From positions 26,321,501-26,385,500 of the forward strand of contig NC_057826.1 of the NCBI RefSeq assembly GCF_910594005.1: a stretch of 64,000 nucleotides of DNA, written 5' to 3'. A program made the translations under genes and the position numbers. Below, in pieces: positions 45,490-56,804 of this stretch. The stretch comes from Cervus elaphus. Taxonomy: Eukaryota; Chordata; Mammalia; Artiodactyla; Cervidae. Position 1 is the first letter of the stretch; each line of letters starts with the position of its first letter. Below the pieces are notes generated by a model that did not search any database, was not told the origin of the DNA, and saw only the letters and a program-made list of their open reading frames with translations.

Positions 45490-46789
45490 CTCCATAGTGG
45501 CAGAAGAGAGAAATGTGTGAATTTGAGAGAGATTACAGATACAGCATTGGCAAGGCTTGGCGATTAACTGGATGTGTCTGTAAAGAGAAAAAATGGAGTA
45601 AAGGATTCTTCCCAGATTTCCAGATATTTGGAAAGACGAGAAATAGTAGTTTGATTTCTAGAAATAGAAAATATTGGAATCAGGTCAGCTTTAGGGAAAG
45701 GAGTAGGAGCATGGTTGTTTTAGATATGTTGAGTTGGAGGTGTCTGTAAGACAGCCATTTGTAAACATCTGGGAGGCAGCTGGGTACGTGAAAGAGACCT
45801 GGACAGGTTTGGTCATCAACATGAATTTGCAGAACACAGTGATGAGAGTGGATGATATTGCTCTGAGAGAGCACATAGAGTAAGAAGAACAGAGGGTCTA
45901 GTAGGAAAAAAAACTTTAAAGACATTAATATTTAAGGAGTGTATGGAGTGAAAGAAACCTGGAACAGAATCTGATAAGTAGCAGTTTGAGAGGTAAGAAG
46001 ATATCTTAGGGGTTGTCTAACTAAGGCTGGGGGTGGGGAGGGGTGTACAGTGTTCTAGTAACCCATTAGAACTATCTTAAGCAAAAAAAAAAAAAAAAAG
46101 TTATTTGAGGACTAGAGGCGGGAACCTCATGGAAGTCAAGCATGAAGTGCTACAAGGTCTCCTGAGGGACTGGAGCTAAGCTCTGGAATACTATCAGAAG
46201 GAAGGGCATGCCATCCATCTTCGTTTCTCGAGGCGGCATGGCCTCTTAGTCCTACTGCTTTCTTCTCTATCTCTGCTTTGGCATGTATCTGTCAGCCTCA
46301 TCCCTAATTCTACGTCATTTCTAAATTCAAACATGTAACAGAGACTGACTGACCTTCTCACTTTATTTCAAACTACTATTAGGAAAAAGAACCACATCAG
46401 CTTAGTTCAGCCAGTGGGTCTGCTTCTCTAGAGCCAGGTGTCAGATCTAGTAGCTGTGGTCCAGAGAACAGCATCACATAGTGTGAACATGTCTCCAGGG
46501 TGACATTGCTGGGTCTAAGTGGGGTGTTTCCAGAAGAGAGAAGTATAGACTGGACAATGTCATAAAAAGAATATACTATAAACTATAAGTTAAAGAAAAG
46601 GGGGTATTCTGGAGAAGAAAAGTAATTTGATATAAGTTGATATTATTAAAAGGATGACTACTGAACCTTATAGAAGATTTGGAGAATAGAACAGGACAAA
46701 GCTAGTATTAACTTTATTCCTTACAATTTTGAAACAATTGGGACCATGCTGTGTATGAACTTTATTCTTTATTTAATTAATGTGTAATG
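45490..46789. other. Intron DNA with an unnamed old repeat
   Basis: 45500-46000 (gttgagttggaggtgtctgt, gcacatagagtaagaagaac) belongs to an old interspersed repeat whose other parts may be at 61440-61790 and 27290-27420. A17 run at 46083. No gene. Confidence 0.4.
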
Positions 46790-46904
46790 GTAAATTTTAT
46801 GTGTCAACTTGGCTAGGTCACAGTACCCAGATTTTTGGTCAAACACTATTCTAGATGTCTCTGTGAGGATATTTTTAGATGACAGAGAAAGAAGGTGACA
46901 GACC

Positions 46905-47087
46905 ATAAAGAAGGCTGAGTGCCGAAGAATTGATGCTTTCTAATTGTGATGCTGGAAAAAACTCTTGAGAGTCCCTTGGACTTCAAGGAGATCAAACCAA
47001 GTCAATCTTAAAGGAAGTCAACCCTGAATATTCACTGGAAGGACTGATGCTGAAGCTCCAATACTTGGCCACCTGATATGAAGAGCC
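46905..47087 (+). mobile_element. BovB internal fragment
   Basis: Sense BovB from ataaagaaggctgagtgccg to ggccacctgatatgaagagc. Lacks both the 5' part and the 3' end, so it was cut after insertion or is part of a rearrangement with the next copy. Confidence 0.85.
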
Positions 47088-47177
47088 ACTAGATAACCTT
47101 CTGTAATGTAGGTGGGGCTTTATCCAATCAGTAGAAGACCTTTAGAGAAAAAAAGACTACCGTCCTCAAAAGAAAAC

Positions 47178-47794
47178 ATCAGTTCTTTGGTGTTCAGCCT
47201 TCTTTATGGTCCAACTCTCACATCTGTACATGATTACTGGAAAAATCATAGCTTTGACTATATGAACCTTTTGTCAGCAAAGTGATGTCTCTGCTTTTTG
47301 GTTTGTCATAGCTTTCCTTCCAAAGAGCAATTTTAATTTCATGACTGCAGTCACCATCTGCAGTGATTTTGGAGCCCAAGAAAAGAAAGTCTGTCACTGC
47401 CTCCCCTTGTACCGAAGAACTGATTCTTTCCAATTGTGGTGCTGAAGAAGACTCTTGATAGTGCCTTGGACTGCAAGGAGATCAAAACAGTCAATCATAA
47501 AGGAAGTCAACCCTGAGTATTCATTGGAAGGACTAGTGCTGAAGCTGAAGTACCAATACTTTGGCCACCTGATGCGAAGAGCTAACTTTTTGGAAGAGAC
47601 CCTTATGCTGGGAAAGATTGAAGGCAGAAGGAGAAGGGGGTGGCAGAGGATTAGATGGTTAGATAGCATCGCTGACTCAATATATTGATGTGAATTTGAG
47701 CAAACTTCAGGAGTTAGTGGGGAACAGAGGAGCCTGGGTACTGCAGTTCATGAGGTTGCAAAGAACTGGAAATGACAGCAACTGAAGAACACAA
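47178..47794 (+). mobile_element. BovB copy with inverted 5' portion
   Basis: 47178-47406 is antisense BovB RT sequence (its minus frame carries FLGSKITADGDCSHEIK). 47411-47794 is sense BovB 3' sequence. The consensus point where the sense part starts (accgaagaactgat) is also where the inverted part ends (its mirror at 47178-47191). This is the arrangement expected of twin priming. Flanks tcctcaaaagaa and ccctcaaggaag may be a worn TSD. Confidence 0.85.
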
Positions 47795-48030
47795 CATCCC
47801 TCAAGGAAGAGGGGATTCTGTCAACAGCCAGCCTTTGGATTTGAGCTAATCAGGTTCCCTGGGCCTCCACGCTGCATGCCTACCCTGCAGGTTTTGGATT
47901 TGCCAACCTCCGTAATGCTTAAAAAAACCCAACAATAAAGCCAATTCTTTACAATAGTAAATCTCAATGTGTATGTGTACATACGCATCCTGTTGGTTCT
48001 TTTTCTCTAAAGTGTTCTGACTAATACATT

Positions 48031-48640
48031 TTGTCATAAACTTTCAATCAGTAAAAGCTCCTAGAGAACATTATTAGTGAATGAAATATTTTCATATTCC
48101 TGAAGACTACTTTTGTATGATAGGGTTGCCGTTCCTGTTGATATAATTTACAAATGAGGAAACTGCATCACAAAGAGGCTATGAAACTTAGCCCATGGCC
48201 CCACACCTGAAGAAGTAAGCACCTTTCATGGGGTCTGTCTAGCTCCCAGCCCTCTAAAGGCTCCCTCACCTATAGGGCTCACGTATTTTCTCTACATGAT
48301 GTTGCCCATCAGGAACTGAGAAGAGTACTATTTGGGCAGGATTCCCGAGAGAAGAAGCAGTAAATTCAGAAACCTTCATCCACCCTGTGGACTGAAGAAG
48401 AGAGAAAATGGTCTGCAGGAAAAGAATGAAGTGGATATGTAAAGAGAAGAGATGGCCCTGTGACTGTCCGGTTTATAATTCCAGTTTCTTCTTGAAACTT
48501 AGCCTCATTCTGCCCTAGTGTTCTAAATCTTTCTAATGTATTTATTTTTTTTCCCTCAAGATAATTAGATATATCTGTTATTTGCATTTTTAAGAGTCCT
48601 AAAAATGTATGTAGTAAGTCACTAGATCCGGGTCTGTGTA
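48031..48640. other. Intron DNA, nothing recognised
   Basis: No gene. 48366-48659 minus frame has no domain. Confidence 0.5.
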
Positions 48641-48756
48641 ATTTTATTTGGCATTGCATGGAGCTTGTGGGATCTTAGTTCCCTAACCAGGGATTGAACT
48701 GGGCTCTCCGCAGTGAATGCACTGAGTTCTAACCACTGGAAAACCAGGGAATTCCC
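48641..48756 (-). mobile_element. tRNA-derived SINE (CHR group), short
   Basis: Antisense copy ending in the mirrored head accactggaaaaccaggga attcc. Same subtype as 12001-12094 and 49505-49627. Confidence 0.8.
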
Positions 48757-49504
48757 CAAAACTGATATTTTTAAACACTGTGGGCAATAAATACTGATTT
48801 ATTCATTGTTGTGTGTTATATATAATTTTATGGTAAACATACTTATATATAATTTTTGCCCTCATTTCTAGTTTTTTAGTGAAAAGTTCTAGGAGAAAGG
48901 TTACTGATTCAATGTATATGAATATTTAGAGCTCTTTTATATATTGACAAAATGCTTTCCAGAAAGGTTGCCTCAATTTTTACCCCACTAGCAGTGTATG
49001 AGAACAATATCATATATGATATATGAGTATATCATTAATGTTTTATTCTTGTCCTCCATTGTTTACATAAATACTCTCCATTCCTTAAATTGAAAATATA
49101 TAAATTTTTTGTTGCTTGCCTTTGTCCTATGTTTAAGTTACTTTAAAAACTTTTGAGTTCTACTAAAGACAGTTTTCATAACTGCTTTTTAATTGTATTA
49201 AAAAATAATTATATTGACTTACCAACTTCAGTGAATGGGAATGGGAATATCCTAATATAAAAAATAATTCTGGCTATGTGTGATAAATATTTAAGGAAAG
49301 CATATCAATAAGAGTAAAACCATTTGGTAGAATAACTGAAGGAAGTGTTTAGATAAGTGTTCCATGATAGGGTTTACAGTGAAAAGATTAGATAGTGTTA
49401 TGAAATGAGAAACATCTAGGAGATCATGTAATCTGTTTTGAGTTTAGTAAATTCTTATTAATTTGAAAATTTGAAGGATTTGTAAATTTTTCCGTTACAT
49501 TTTG
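48757..49504 (-). mobile_element. Probable L1M fragment, antisense
   Basis: 48860-49020 reads as antisense L1M/L2 3' text (tgctttccagaaaggttgcc). The remainder to 49504 is AT-rich and unassigned. Confidence 0.4.
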
Positions 49505-49627
49505 TTGTTGCGGGTTTTCTTGGCTGTGCAGCTTGCAAGGGATCTTAGTTCCCTGATCAGGGATCAAACCCATACTCTCTGCTGTGAAAGCTTAAAGTCT
49601 TAACCCCTGAACTGCCAGGGAATTCCC
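49505..49627 (-). mobile_element. tRNA-derived SINE (CHR group), short
   Basis: Antisense (ttgcgggttttcttggctgt to gaactgccagggaattccct). Confidence 0.82.
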
Positions 49628-49667
49628 TCTTTTCGTCTTTTTTGATAAGCTCTAAAACGTTCTTTTT

Positions 49668-50045
49668 TTTTTTTTTAATTGATGCTTTTGAACTGTGGTG
49701 TTGGAGAAGACTCTTGAGAGTCCCTTGGACTGCAGGGAGATCAAACCGGTCAATCCTAAAGGAAATCAGTCCTGAATATTCATTGGAAGGACTGATGCTG
49801 AAGATGAAACTCCAATACTTTGGCCATATGATGTGAAGAACTGACTCATTGGAAAGGACCCTGATGCTGGGAAAGATTGAAGGCAGGAGAAGAAGGGGAC
49901 AACAGAGGATGAGATGGTTGGATGGCATCACTGACTTGATGGACATGAGTTCGAACAAGCTCCGGAGTTGGTGATGGACAGGGAAACCTGGCCTGCTGCA
50001 GTCCATGGGGTCGCAGAGAGTCGGACACAACTGAGCGACTGAACT
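49668..50045 (+). mobile_element. BovB 3' end, 12-bp TSD
   Basis: Sense copy ending in cacaactgagcgactgaact. Flanks aacgttcttttt (49656-49667) and aacattcttttt (50046-50057) match at 11 of 12. The plus frame 49642-49836 still shows RLLRVPWTAGRSNRSILKEIS. Confidence 0.92.
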
Positions 50046-50421
50046 AACATTCTTTTTAGAGGAAATACTTAGATTTAGCAGATATAGCTCAACATTCTCT
50101 AGGAAGAAAATGGAAACTAGGAACCCTTACCAAACTTGAAATTATAACCTATTTGTGTAGTGATAAAAGTATAAAGTAACATGGATGGTAAATTGCAAGA
50201 GGCATCAGAATAGGCTGCTAGAATGTAGTACTTAAATGTTATGTAGCATCCCTGGCTCTGTTTCTTGTTTTGTAAAGAGAGGGGAGTGAAATCAGTATAA
50301 GATATCCTTTCCACCTGTAATTAAGTGAAATTTAATTTTTCTCCATTCTAAGAAAAAACAAGTAAAATATATCCATGATATTTTTGATCCTGGTGATACA
50401 AGGAATTAAACAACATACTTT
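50046..50421. other. Intron DNA, nothing recognised
   Basis: No repeat or gene recognised. Confidence 0.5.
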
Positions 50422-50541
50422 AGGGAATTCTCTGGAGTTCCAATAGTTAGGACTCCACACTTCCACTGCTGGGTACCAGGGTTCAATCCCTCTTTGGGAA
50501 GCTAAGACCCCACATGCTGAGCAGCCAAGAAATAAATAAAA
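50422..50541 (+). mobile_element. tRNA-derived SINE (CHR group), short
   Basis: Sense copy: head agggaattctctggagttcc, tail caagaaataaataaaag. Confidence 0.82.
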
Positions 50542-50587
50542 GAGTTGCTGGATACATTAAAAAATAAAAAAATAGCACGCTTTATGC

Positions 50588-51040
50588 AGCACTGTATAGT
50601 GGTTAAGAGTTCAGACTTGGAAATCAGATTTCCAATGTTTGAATCTCACATCTGTAACTTAATACCTATTTGATTTGGGGCCTCTCTGTGAGGCGTTTCA
50701 TTTAAATTAGAATACTTAACCCCTTAGGGTTGTTCTGATGATCAAATGAACTAATATTTGTAAAGAAAGTGAAGTCGCTCAGTCATGTCCGACTCTGCAA
50801 TCCCATGGACTGTAGCCTACCAGGCTCCTCCCATCCATAAAGTTTTCCAGGCAAGAGTACTGGAATGGGTTGCATTTCCTTCTCCAGGGGATCTTCCCGA
50901 CCCAGGAATTGAAACCGTGTCTTCTGCATTGCAGGCAGACACTTTACCATCTGAGCCACCAGGGAAGCAATATTTGTAAAGCTCTTTCAATAGTTCCTGG
51001 TACAGAGTTAATTGTATGTTAAATTATTTATTAATATCTA
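50588..51040 (+). mobile_element. MIR SINE split by a Bov-tA
   Basis: Left part 50588-50765 (gtggttaagagttcagactt, gggttgttctgatgatcaaa) and right part 50969-51040 (ctctttcaatagttcctggt acag) are joined across the younger SINE. Confidence 0.8.
50766..50968 (-). mobile_element. Bov-tA SINE inside MIR, 13-bp TSD
   Basis: Antisense full-length copy. Perfect TSD aatatttgtaaag at 50753-50765 and 50969-50981. Confidence 0.94.
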
Positions 51041-51182
51041 AGTAAAGAACAAACCCACACGCATTTCTTCTAACATATGCCTAGAATGGAATTTAGGGTA
51101 TACATTAGGGTATAAAAAAATTAGGGTAGAAGAATATCCAGTTTGAGTTTTCTATTACGATGCCTTTTGCATTTTGAAAATT

Positions 51183-52551
51183 GCTATTGTTGTTCAGTCG
51201 CTCAGTAGTGTCTGACTCTGTGACCCCACGGACTGCAACATGCCAGGCTTCCCTGTCCTTCACCATCTCCTGGAGCTTGCTCAAACATATGTCACTTGAG
51301 TCATTGATGCCATCCAACCATCTCTTCCTCTGTCATCCCCTTCTCCTGTCCCGTTCTCTTCTTGCCTTTAGTCTTTCCTAGCGTCAGGGACTTTTCCAAT
51401 GAGTCAGCTCTTCCCATCAGGTGGCCAAAGTGTTGGAGCTTCAGCTTCACATCAGTCCTTCCATTGAATATTCAGGATTGATTTCCTTTAGGATTGACTG
51501 GTTTGATCTCCTTGCAGTCCAAGAGACTCTCAAGAATCAAGAACACCACAGTTGAAAAGCATCAATTCTTCGGCGCTCAGCTTTCTTTATGGTCCACCTC
51601 TCACATCCATACATGACTACTGGAAAAACCATAGCTTTCACTAGACGGGATTTTGTTTCTTTTAATTTCATGGCTGTAGTCACCATCCATAGTGATTTTG
51701 GAGCCAAGAAAATAAAGTCTGTCACTGTTTCCATTGTTTCCCCATCTGTTTTCCATGAAATGATGGGACCGGATGCCATGATCTTCATTTTTTGAATGTT
51801 GAGTTTTAAGCCAGCTTTTTCATTCTCCTCTTTCACCTTCATCAAGAGGCTCTTTAGTTCTTCTTTGCTTTCTGCCATTAGGGTGGTGTCATCATTCATA
51901 TCTGAGGTTACTGATATTTCTCCCAGCAATGTTGATTCCAGATTGTGTTTCATCCAGCCTGGCATTTCACATGATGTACTCTGTGTGTAAGTTAAATAAG
52001 CACAGTGACAGTAAACAGCCTTGACATACTCCTTTCCTAATTTTGAACCAGTCCATTGTTCTGTGTCCAGTTCTAACTGTTACTTCTTGACCTGCATACA
52101 GGTTTCTCAGGAGGCAGGAAAGGTGGTCTGGTATTCCCATCTCTTGAATTTTCCAGTTTGTTGTGATCCACATAGTCAAAGGCTTTAGTGTAGTTAATGA
52201 AGCAGATGTTTTTGTGGAATTTTCTTGCTTTTTCTATGATCCAACGGATATTGGCAATTTGGTCTCTGGTTCCTCTGCCTTTTCTAAATCCAGTTTGGAC
52301 ACCTGGAAGTTCTCAGTGAAAGTGAAGTCGCTCAGTCATGTCCGACTCTTTGCAACCCCATGGGCTGTAGCCTACTAGGCTCCTCTGTCCATGGAATTTT
52401 CCAGGCAAGAGTACTGGAGTGGGTTGCCATTTCCTTCTCCAGTAAATCTTCCCGACCCAGGGATTGAACCCGGGTCTCCCTCATTGCAGGCAGACACTTT
52501 ACCCTCTGAGCCACCAGGGAAGTGTAACCTGGAAGTTCTCAGTACACGTAC
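51183..52551 (-). mobile_element. BovB LINE, 5' truncated, split by SINE
   Basis: Antisense. Minus frames 51537-51965 (DTTLMAESKEELKSLLMKVK) and 51967-52179 (DHLSCLLRNLYAGQEVTVRTG) are parts of the RTE reverse transcriptase, separated by frame breaks and a lost YAD motif region. A Bov-tA at 52318-52526 interrupts its 5' side. Confidence 0.92.
52318..52526 (-). mobile_element. Bov-tA SINE inside BovB, 17-bp TSD
   Basis: Antisense full-length copy. Perfect TSD acctggaagttctcagt at 52301-52317 and 52527-52543, itself BovB sequence. Confidence 0.95.
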
Positions 52552-53229
52552 TTAAATTCCACTACTCCACTTACTCTCCCAAGTGCTGTTGTCATCCCAG
52601 ACCAGATTTGTTCCCAACTGTGAAGATTTGAATTAGAAATTTAAAAAAAAAAAAAATCTCAACAGAATCTGTAGTATTAGAAGAAATTTAGGCAGTGGAG
52701 AAATTTTCTGGCACCTTGTAAGCAAATAGGCTATATTAGATGAAAACTTATTTGATAGGTTAAAATCAGAATGAATTAATGAATTGGAAACTGTCTGCAA
52801 AACTGGGCTTACTCTTTTTTTCTCTTTTGTTTCTACTCTGGTTTCTGCAGAGAGAATTAGTAATTTGTATTTCATCTTAACTATCTGTAAGACTGTGGTC
52901 TGCCTGTGATACATAGCCCTTGTTTTTTTTTCTTTTTTAATTTTTTTAATTTATTGCAGTATGATGACACATTTACAAGAGACTTGGAAAATATACCTCC
53001 ACTATGTATAACAAGTTTTAAGTAGGTGAATTATTAGTTGGAGTTTCAATATCAAACTCTCAAAACTTAGTAGAATAAATAGACCGAAAAGTAGAAGGAT
53101 ATAGTAGACCTGAAAAGCCCTATGATCCAATCAGCATAATTAAGATTTATAGAATTCTCACATGACAGCAGAATACAAATTCTATTCAAGTTCCCATAGA
53201 CTGTAAGCCAGATTTCACATTGTATTTAG
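52552..53229. other. Intron DNA, nothing recognised
   Basis: Poly-A/T runs near 52644 and 52924. No gene. Confidence 0.5.
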
Positions 53230-53711
53230 TTGTATTGAGCTCCATGCAAGAAATTCTGATAAATTCTCTGTCATTTTTATTTTGTTACAAATATTTTCTA
53301 ATTTTCCTTGTTATAGCTTCTTAGATACACCCATCATTTAAAAGACATTTAACTTCCAAATACATGGAGTTTTTAAAGTATCTTTGATAATAGTTTCTCT
53401 TTTTGATATTAATTTATTATTTAAATGCTTTCTTCTCTGCAGCCACCCTCTGAGTTTTTTCAGTCTTTTAACTTTATTGAGGCTTTCAGTGGCTACATCA
53501 AAGATCTCTCTTGGTAAATGTCACATTTCACTTGAAAATTCGTGGGTTTTTTCCAAGTATCCTACGATACTGATTTCTCCCATATTTCCACAGTGATCAG
53601 AGAACGGACTATGATTTTAATACCGTTAGACCATGAAATTTTTGCGCCTTGTTTCACGTCCCTGGATATATTCCAGCATCTCCTGGCTCATAGCCTGTGT
53701 ATGCTCTGCCA
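53230..53711 (-). mobile_element. L1 ORF2 fragment, antisense, diverged
   Basis: Runs such as aaagtatctttgataatagt and ccacagtgatcagagaacgg followed by ttgcgccttgtttcacgtcc follow the order of antisense L1 ORF2. Confidence 0.5.
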
Positions 53712-54030
53712 TACTGAGTTGCTTCAGTCATGTCTGACCATTTGTGACACTATGGACCGAAGCCCACGGGCTGCTCTGCCGATGGCATTCTCTGGGCAAG
53801 AATACTGGAGTGGATTGACATGCCCTCATCCAGGGGATCTTCCCAACCCGGGGATCTAACCCAGGTCTCCGCACTGCAGATGGATTCTTTACCAGCTGAG
53901 CCACAAGGAAAGCCCAAGAACACTGGAGTGGGTAGCCTATCCCTTCTCCAGGGGAACTTCTGACCCAGGGATGGAACCGGGATCTCCTGCACTGCAGACA
54001 GTATTCTTTACCTGCTGAGTTACCAGGAAT
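53712..54030 (-). mobile_element. BovA-type SINE with duplicated 5' unit
   Basis: Antisense Bov-tA to about 53913, then caagaacactggagtgggta starts a second partial unit ending at ctgagttaccaggaatg. Same structure as 43061-43390. Confidence 0.88.
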
Positions 54031-54289
54031 GATTACCTTCATTAGTCTACCAGTGGAAAGTACCATGAAGGAAAACATGCTAATTTAATTACTTTTTTTT
54101 TATTATTTGTTTTTCTTTTTAGTATAGAAAATATAGTTTATAATGTGCTATTGAATGAAGAGGTTTTTATATTTCTATGCAACTTGAATTGCTTTGTATT
54201 AAAAAGTATATATTACTTTTAAAAGCCTAAGCTACAGAATCCTTATCTAATAATGTTTATTCTAAAACAAGTATTGGAAATTCCAATAC

Positions 54290-54341
54290 TTTCCTGAGTT
54301 TAGTTAGTTAGTTCATTTCCTCAGTTTAGTTAGTTAGTTCA
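54290..54341 (-). repeat. 26-bp tandem duplication in BovB tail
   Basis: Two units, 54290-54315 and 54316-54341, identical but for one base, each containing tttagttagttagttca. A 19-bp palindrome, gtattggaaattccaatac, lies just outside at 54271-54289. Confidence 0.88.
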
Positions 54342-55255
54342 GTTCCTCAGTCATGTCTGACTCTTTGCGACCCCAAGGACTGCAGCAGGCCAGGCTTCCC
54401 TGTCCATCACCAACTCCCGAAACTTGCTCAAACTCATGTCCATTGAGTCGGTGATGCCATCCAACCATCTCATTCCCTGTCATCCTCGTCTCCTCCTGCC
54501 TTCAGTCTTTCCAAGCATTAGGGTCTTTTCCAGTGAGTCAGTTCTTCGCATCAGATGGCCAAACTATTGGAGCTTCATTTTCAGCATCAGTCCTTCCAAT
54601 GAATATTCAGGACTGATTTCCTTTAGGATGGACTGGTTTGATCTCCTTGCAGTCCAGAGGACTCTCAAGAGTCTTCTTCAACACCACAGTTCAAAAGCAT
54701 CAATTCTTCAGTGTTCAGCTTTCTTTATAGTCCACCTCTTACATCCATACATGACTACTGGAAAAACTATGGCTTTGACTAGATGGACCTTTGTTGGCAA
54801 AGTAATGTCTCTGCTTTTTAATGTGCTGTCTAGGTTGGTCATAGCTTTTCTTCCAAGGAGGAAGCGTCTTTTAATTTCATGGCTGCAGTCACCATCTGCA
54901 GTGATTTTGGAGCCCAAGAAAATAAAGTCTTTCACTGTTTCCCCATCTCTTTGCCATGATTAATGGGACCAGAAGCCATGATCTTCATTTTTTGAATGTT
55001 GAGTTTTAAGCCAGCTTTTTCACTCTCCTCTTTAACTTTCATCAAGATGATCTTCAGTTGTTTGCTTTCTGCCATAAGGCTGGTGTCACATGCATATCTG
55101 AGGTTATTGATATTTCTCCTGGCAGTCTTGATTCCAGCTTGTGCTTCATCCAGCCTGCTATTTCACATGATATACTCTGCATATTAGTTAAGTCAGCAGG
55201 GTGACAATATACAACCTTGACATACTCCTTTCCCTATTTGGAACCAGTAAACCAG
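54290..55255 (-). mobile_element. BovB LINE, 5' truncated, expanded tail
   Basis: Antisense. The left (3') end carries a duplicated (AACT)n tail. Minus frame 54708-54935 encodes FIFLGSKITADGDCSHEIKRR. The 5' side stops in the RT core near ctttccctatttggaacc, followed by a short accagtaaa duplication at 55245-55262. Confidence 0.9.
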
Positions 55256-55398
55256 TAAACCTAGGTTTACTTAACAGGATTTTCAGATTTCAGTTTATCA
55301 TGGTGAATTCCAGAGATGCTCTCATTAGAAATAAAGTCTGACACAGCCCAGGTTTGAGGTCAGGAATTGAGTGATACCATGGCTTTTGACCCCAGGTT

Positions 55399-56804
55399 CA
55401 GTTCAGTTCAGTCTCTCAGTTGTATCCGACTCTTTGCGACCCCATGAATCGCAGCACGCCAGGCCTCCCTGTCCATCACCAACTCCCGGAGTTTACTCAA
55501 ACTCATGTCCATCGAGTCGGTGACACCATCCAGCCATCTCATCCTCTGTCGTCCCCTTCTCCTCCTGCCCCCAATCCCTCCAAGCATCAGGGTCTTTTCC
55601 AATGAGTCAACTCTTCACATGAGGTGGCCAAAGTATTGGAGTTTCAGCTTCAGCATCAGTCCTTCCAATGAACACCCAGGACTGGATCTCTTTTAGGATG
55701 GACTGGTTGGATCTCCTTGCAGTCCAAGGGACTCTCAAGAGTCTTCTCCAACACCACAATACAGAAGCATCAATTCTTTGGCACTCCACTTTCTTCACAG
55801 TCCTACTCTCACATCCATACATGACCACTGGAAAAACCATAGCCTTAACTAGACGGACCTTTGTTGGCAAAGTAATGTCTCTGCTTTTTAATATGCTATC
55901 TAGGTTGGTCATAACTTTCCTTCCAAGGAGTAAGCGTCTTTTAATTTCATGGCTGCAGTCACCATCTGCAGTGATTTTGGAGCCCCCCAAAATAAAGTCA
56001 GCCACTGTTTCCACTGTTTCCCCATCTGTTTGCCTTGAAGTGATGGGACCAGATGCCATGATCTTAGTTTTCTGAATGTTGAGCTTGAAGCCAACTTTTT
56101 CACTCTCCTCTTTTACTTTCATCAAGAGGCATTTTAGTTCCTCTTTACTTTCTACCATAAAGATGGTGTCATCTGCATATCTGAGGTTGTTGATATTTCT
56201 CCCGGCAATCTTGATTCCAGCTTGTGCTTCTTCCAGCCCAGTGTTTCTCATGATGTACTCTGCATATAAGTTAAATAAGCAGGGTGACAACATACAGCCT
56301 TGACGTACTCCTTTTCCTATTTGAAACCAGTCTGTTGTTTCATGTCCAGTTCTAACTGTTGCTTCCTGACCTGCATACGGGTTTCTCAAGAGGCAGGTCA
56401 GGTGGTCTGGTATTCCCATCTCTTTCAGAATTTTCCACAGTTTATTGTGATCCACACAGTCAAAGGCTTTGGCAGAGTCAAGAAAGCAGAAATAGATGTT
56501 TTTCTGGAACTCTCTTGCTTTTTCAATGATCCAGTGGATGTTGGCAATTTGATCTCTGGTTCCTCTACCTTTTCTAAAACCAACTTGAACATCTGGAAGT
56601 TCACGGTTCACGTATTGCTGATGCCTGGCTTGGAGAATTTTGAGCATTACTTTACTAGTGTGTGAGATGAGTGCAATTGTGCGGTAGTTTGAGCATTTTT
56701 TGACATTGACTTTCCTTGGGATTGGAATGAAAACTGACCTTTTCCAGGCCTGTGGCCACTGCTGAGTTTTCCCAATTTGCTGGCATATTGAGTGCAGCAC
56801 TTTC
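55399..56804 (-). mobile_element. BovB LINE, 1.4 kb, 10-bp TSD
   Basis: Longest BovB in the window, 5' truncated within the RT region. 3' end is the (ACTGA)n-type tail at 55399-55415. Perfect TSD accccaggtt at 55389-55398 and 56805-56814. Carries the open RT frame described separately. Confidence 0.95.
55607..56804 (-). pseudogene. BovB reverse transcriptase, truncated, one frameshift
   Basis: An open frame of 399 codons that covers the RTE-clade reverse transcriptase from the SNYRTIALIS block (residues 39-48) through FLDSAKAFD (108-116), GVRQGCMLSP (166-175) and the catalytic YADD (210-213) to the C-terminal WTARRSNQSILKEI part. The frame then shifts by one base near 55684-55690; the remaining C-terminal text continues in another minus frame at 55408-55602. 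The endonuclease and RT start are missing because the copy is 5' truncated, and the frame has no true start codon (its first in-frame near-start codon overlaps the TSD). Not a host gene. Very low degradation suggests a fairly recent insertion. Confidence 0.9.

Larger units (their letters stand above)
46790..48030 (+). mobile_element. Old interspersed repeat broken by BovB pieces
   Basis: Begins gtcaacttggctaggtcaca and ends catcctgttggttctttttc tctaaagtgttctgactaata, the two ends of a known-looking mammalian repeat I cannot name. Middle parts at 47088-47177 (gtaggtggggctttatccaa) and 47795-47940 lie between BovB insertions. Confidence 0.5.

Noticed and set aside
55408..55602. Separate small gene on the minus strand
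   Set aside because: It is the C-terminal part of the BovB frame after the frameshift.
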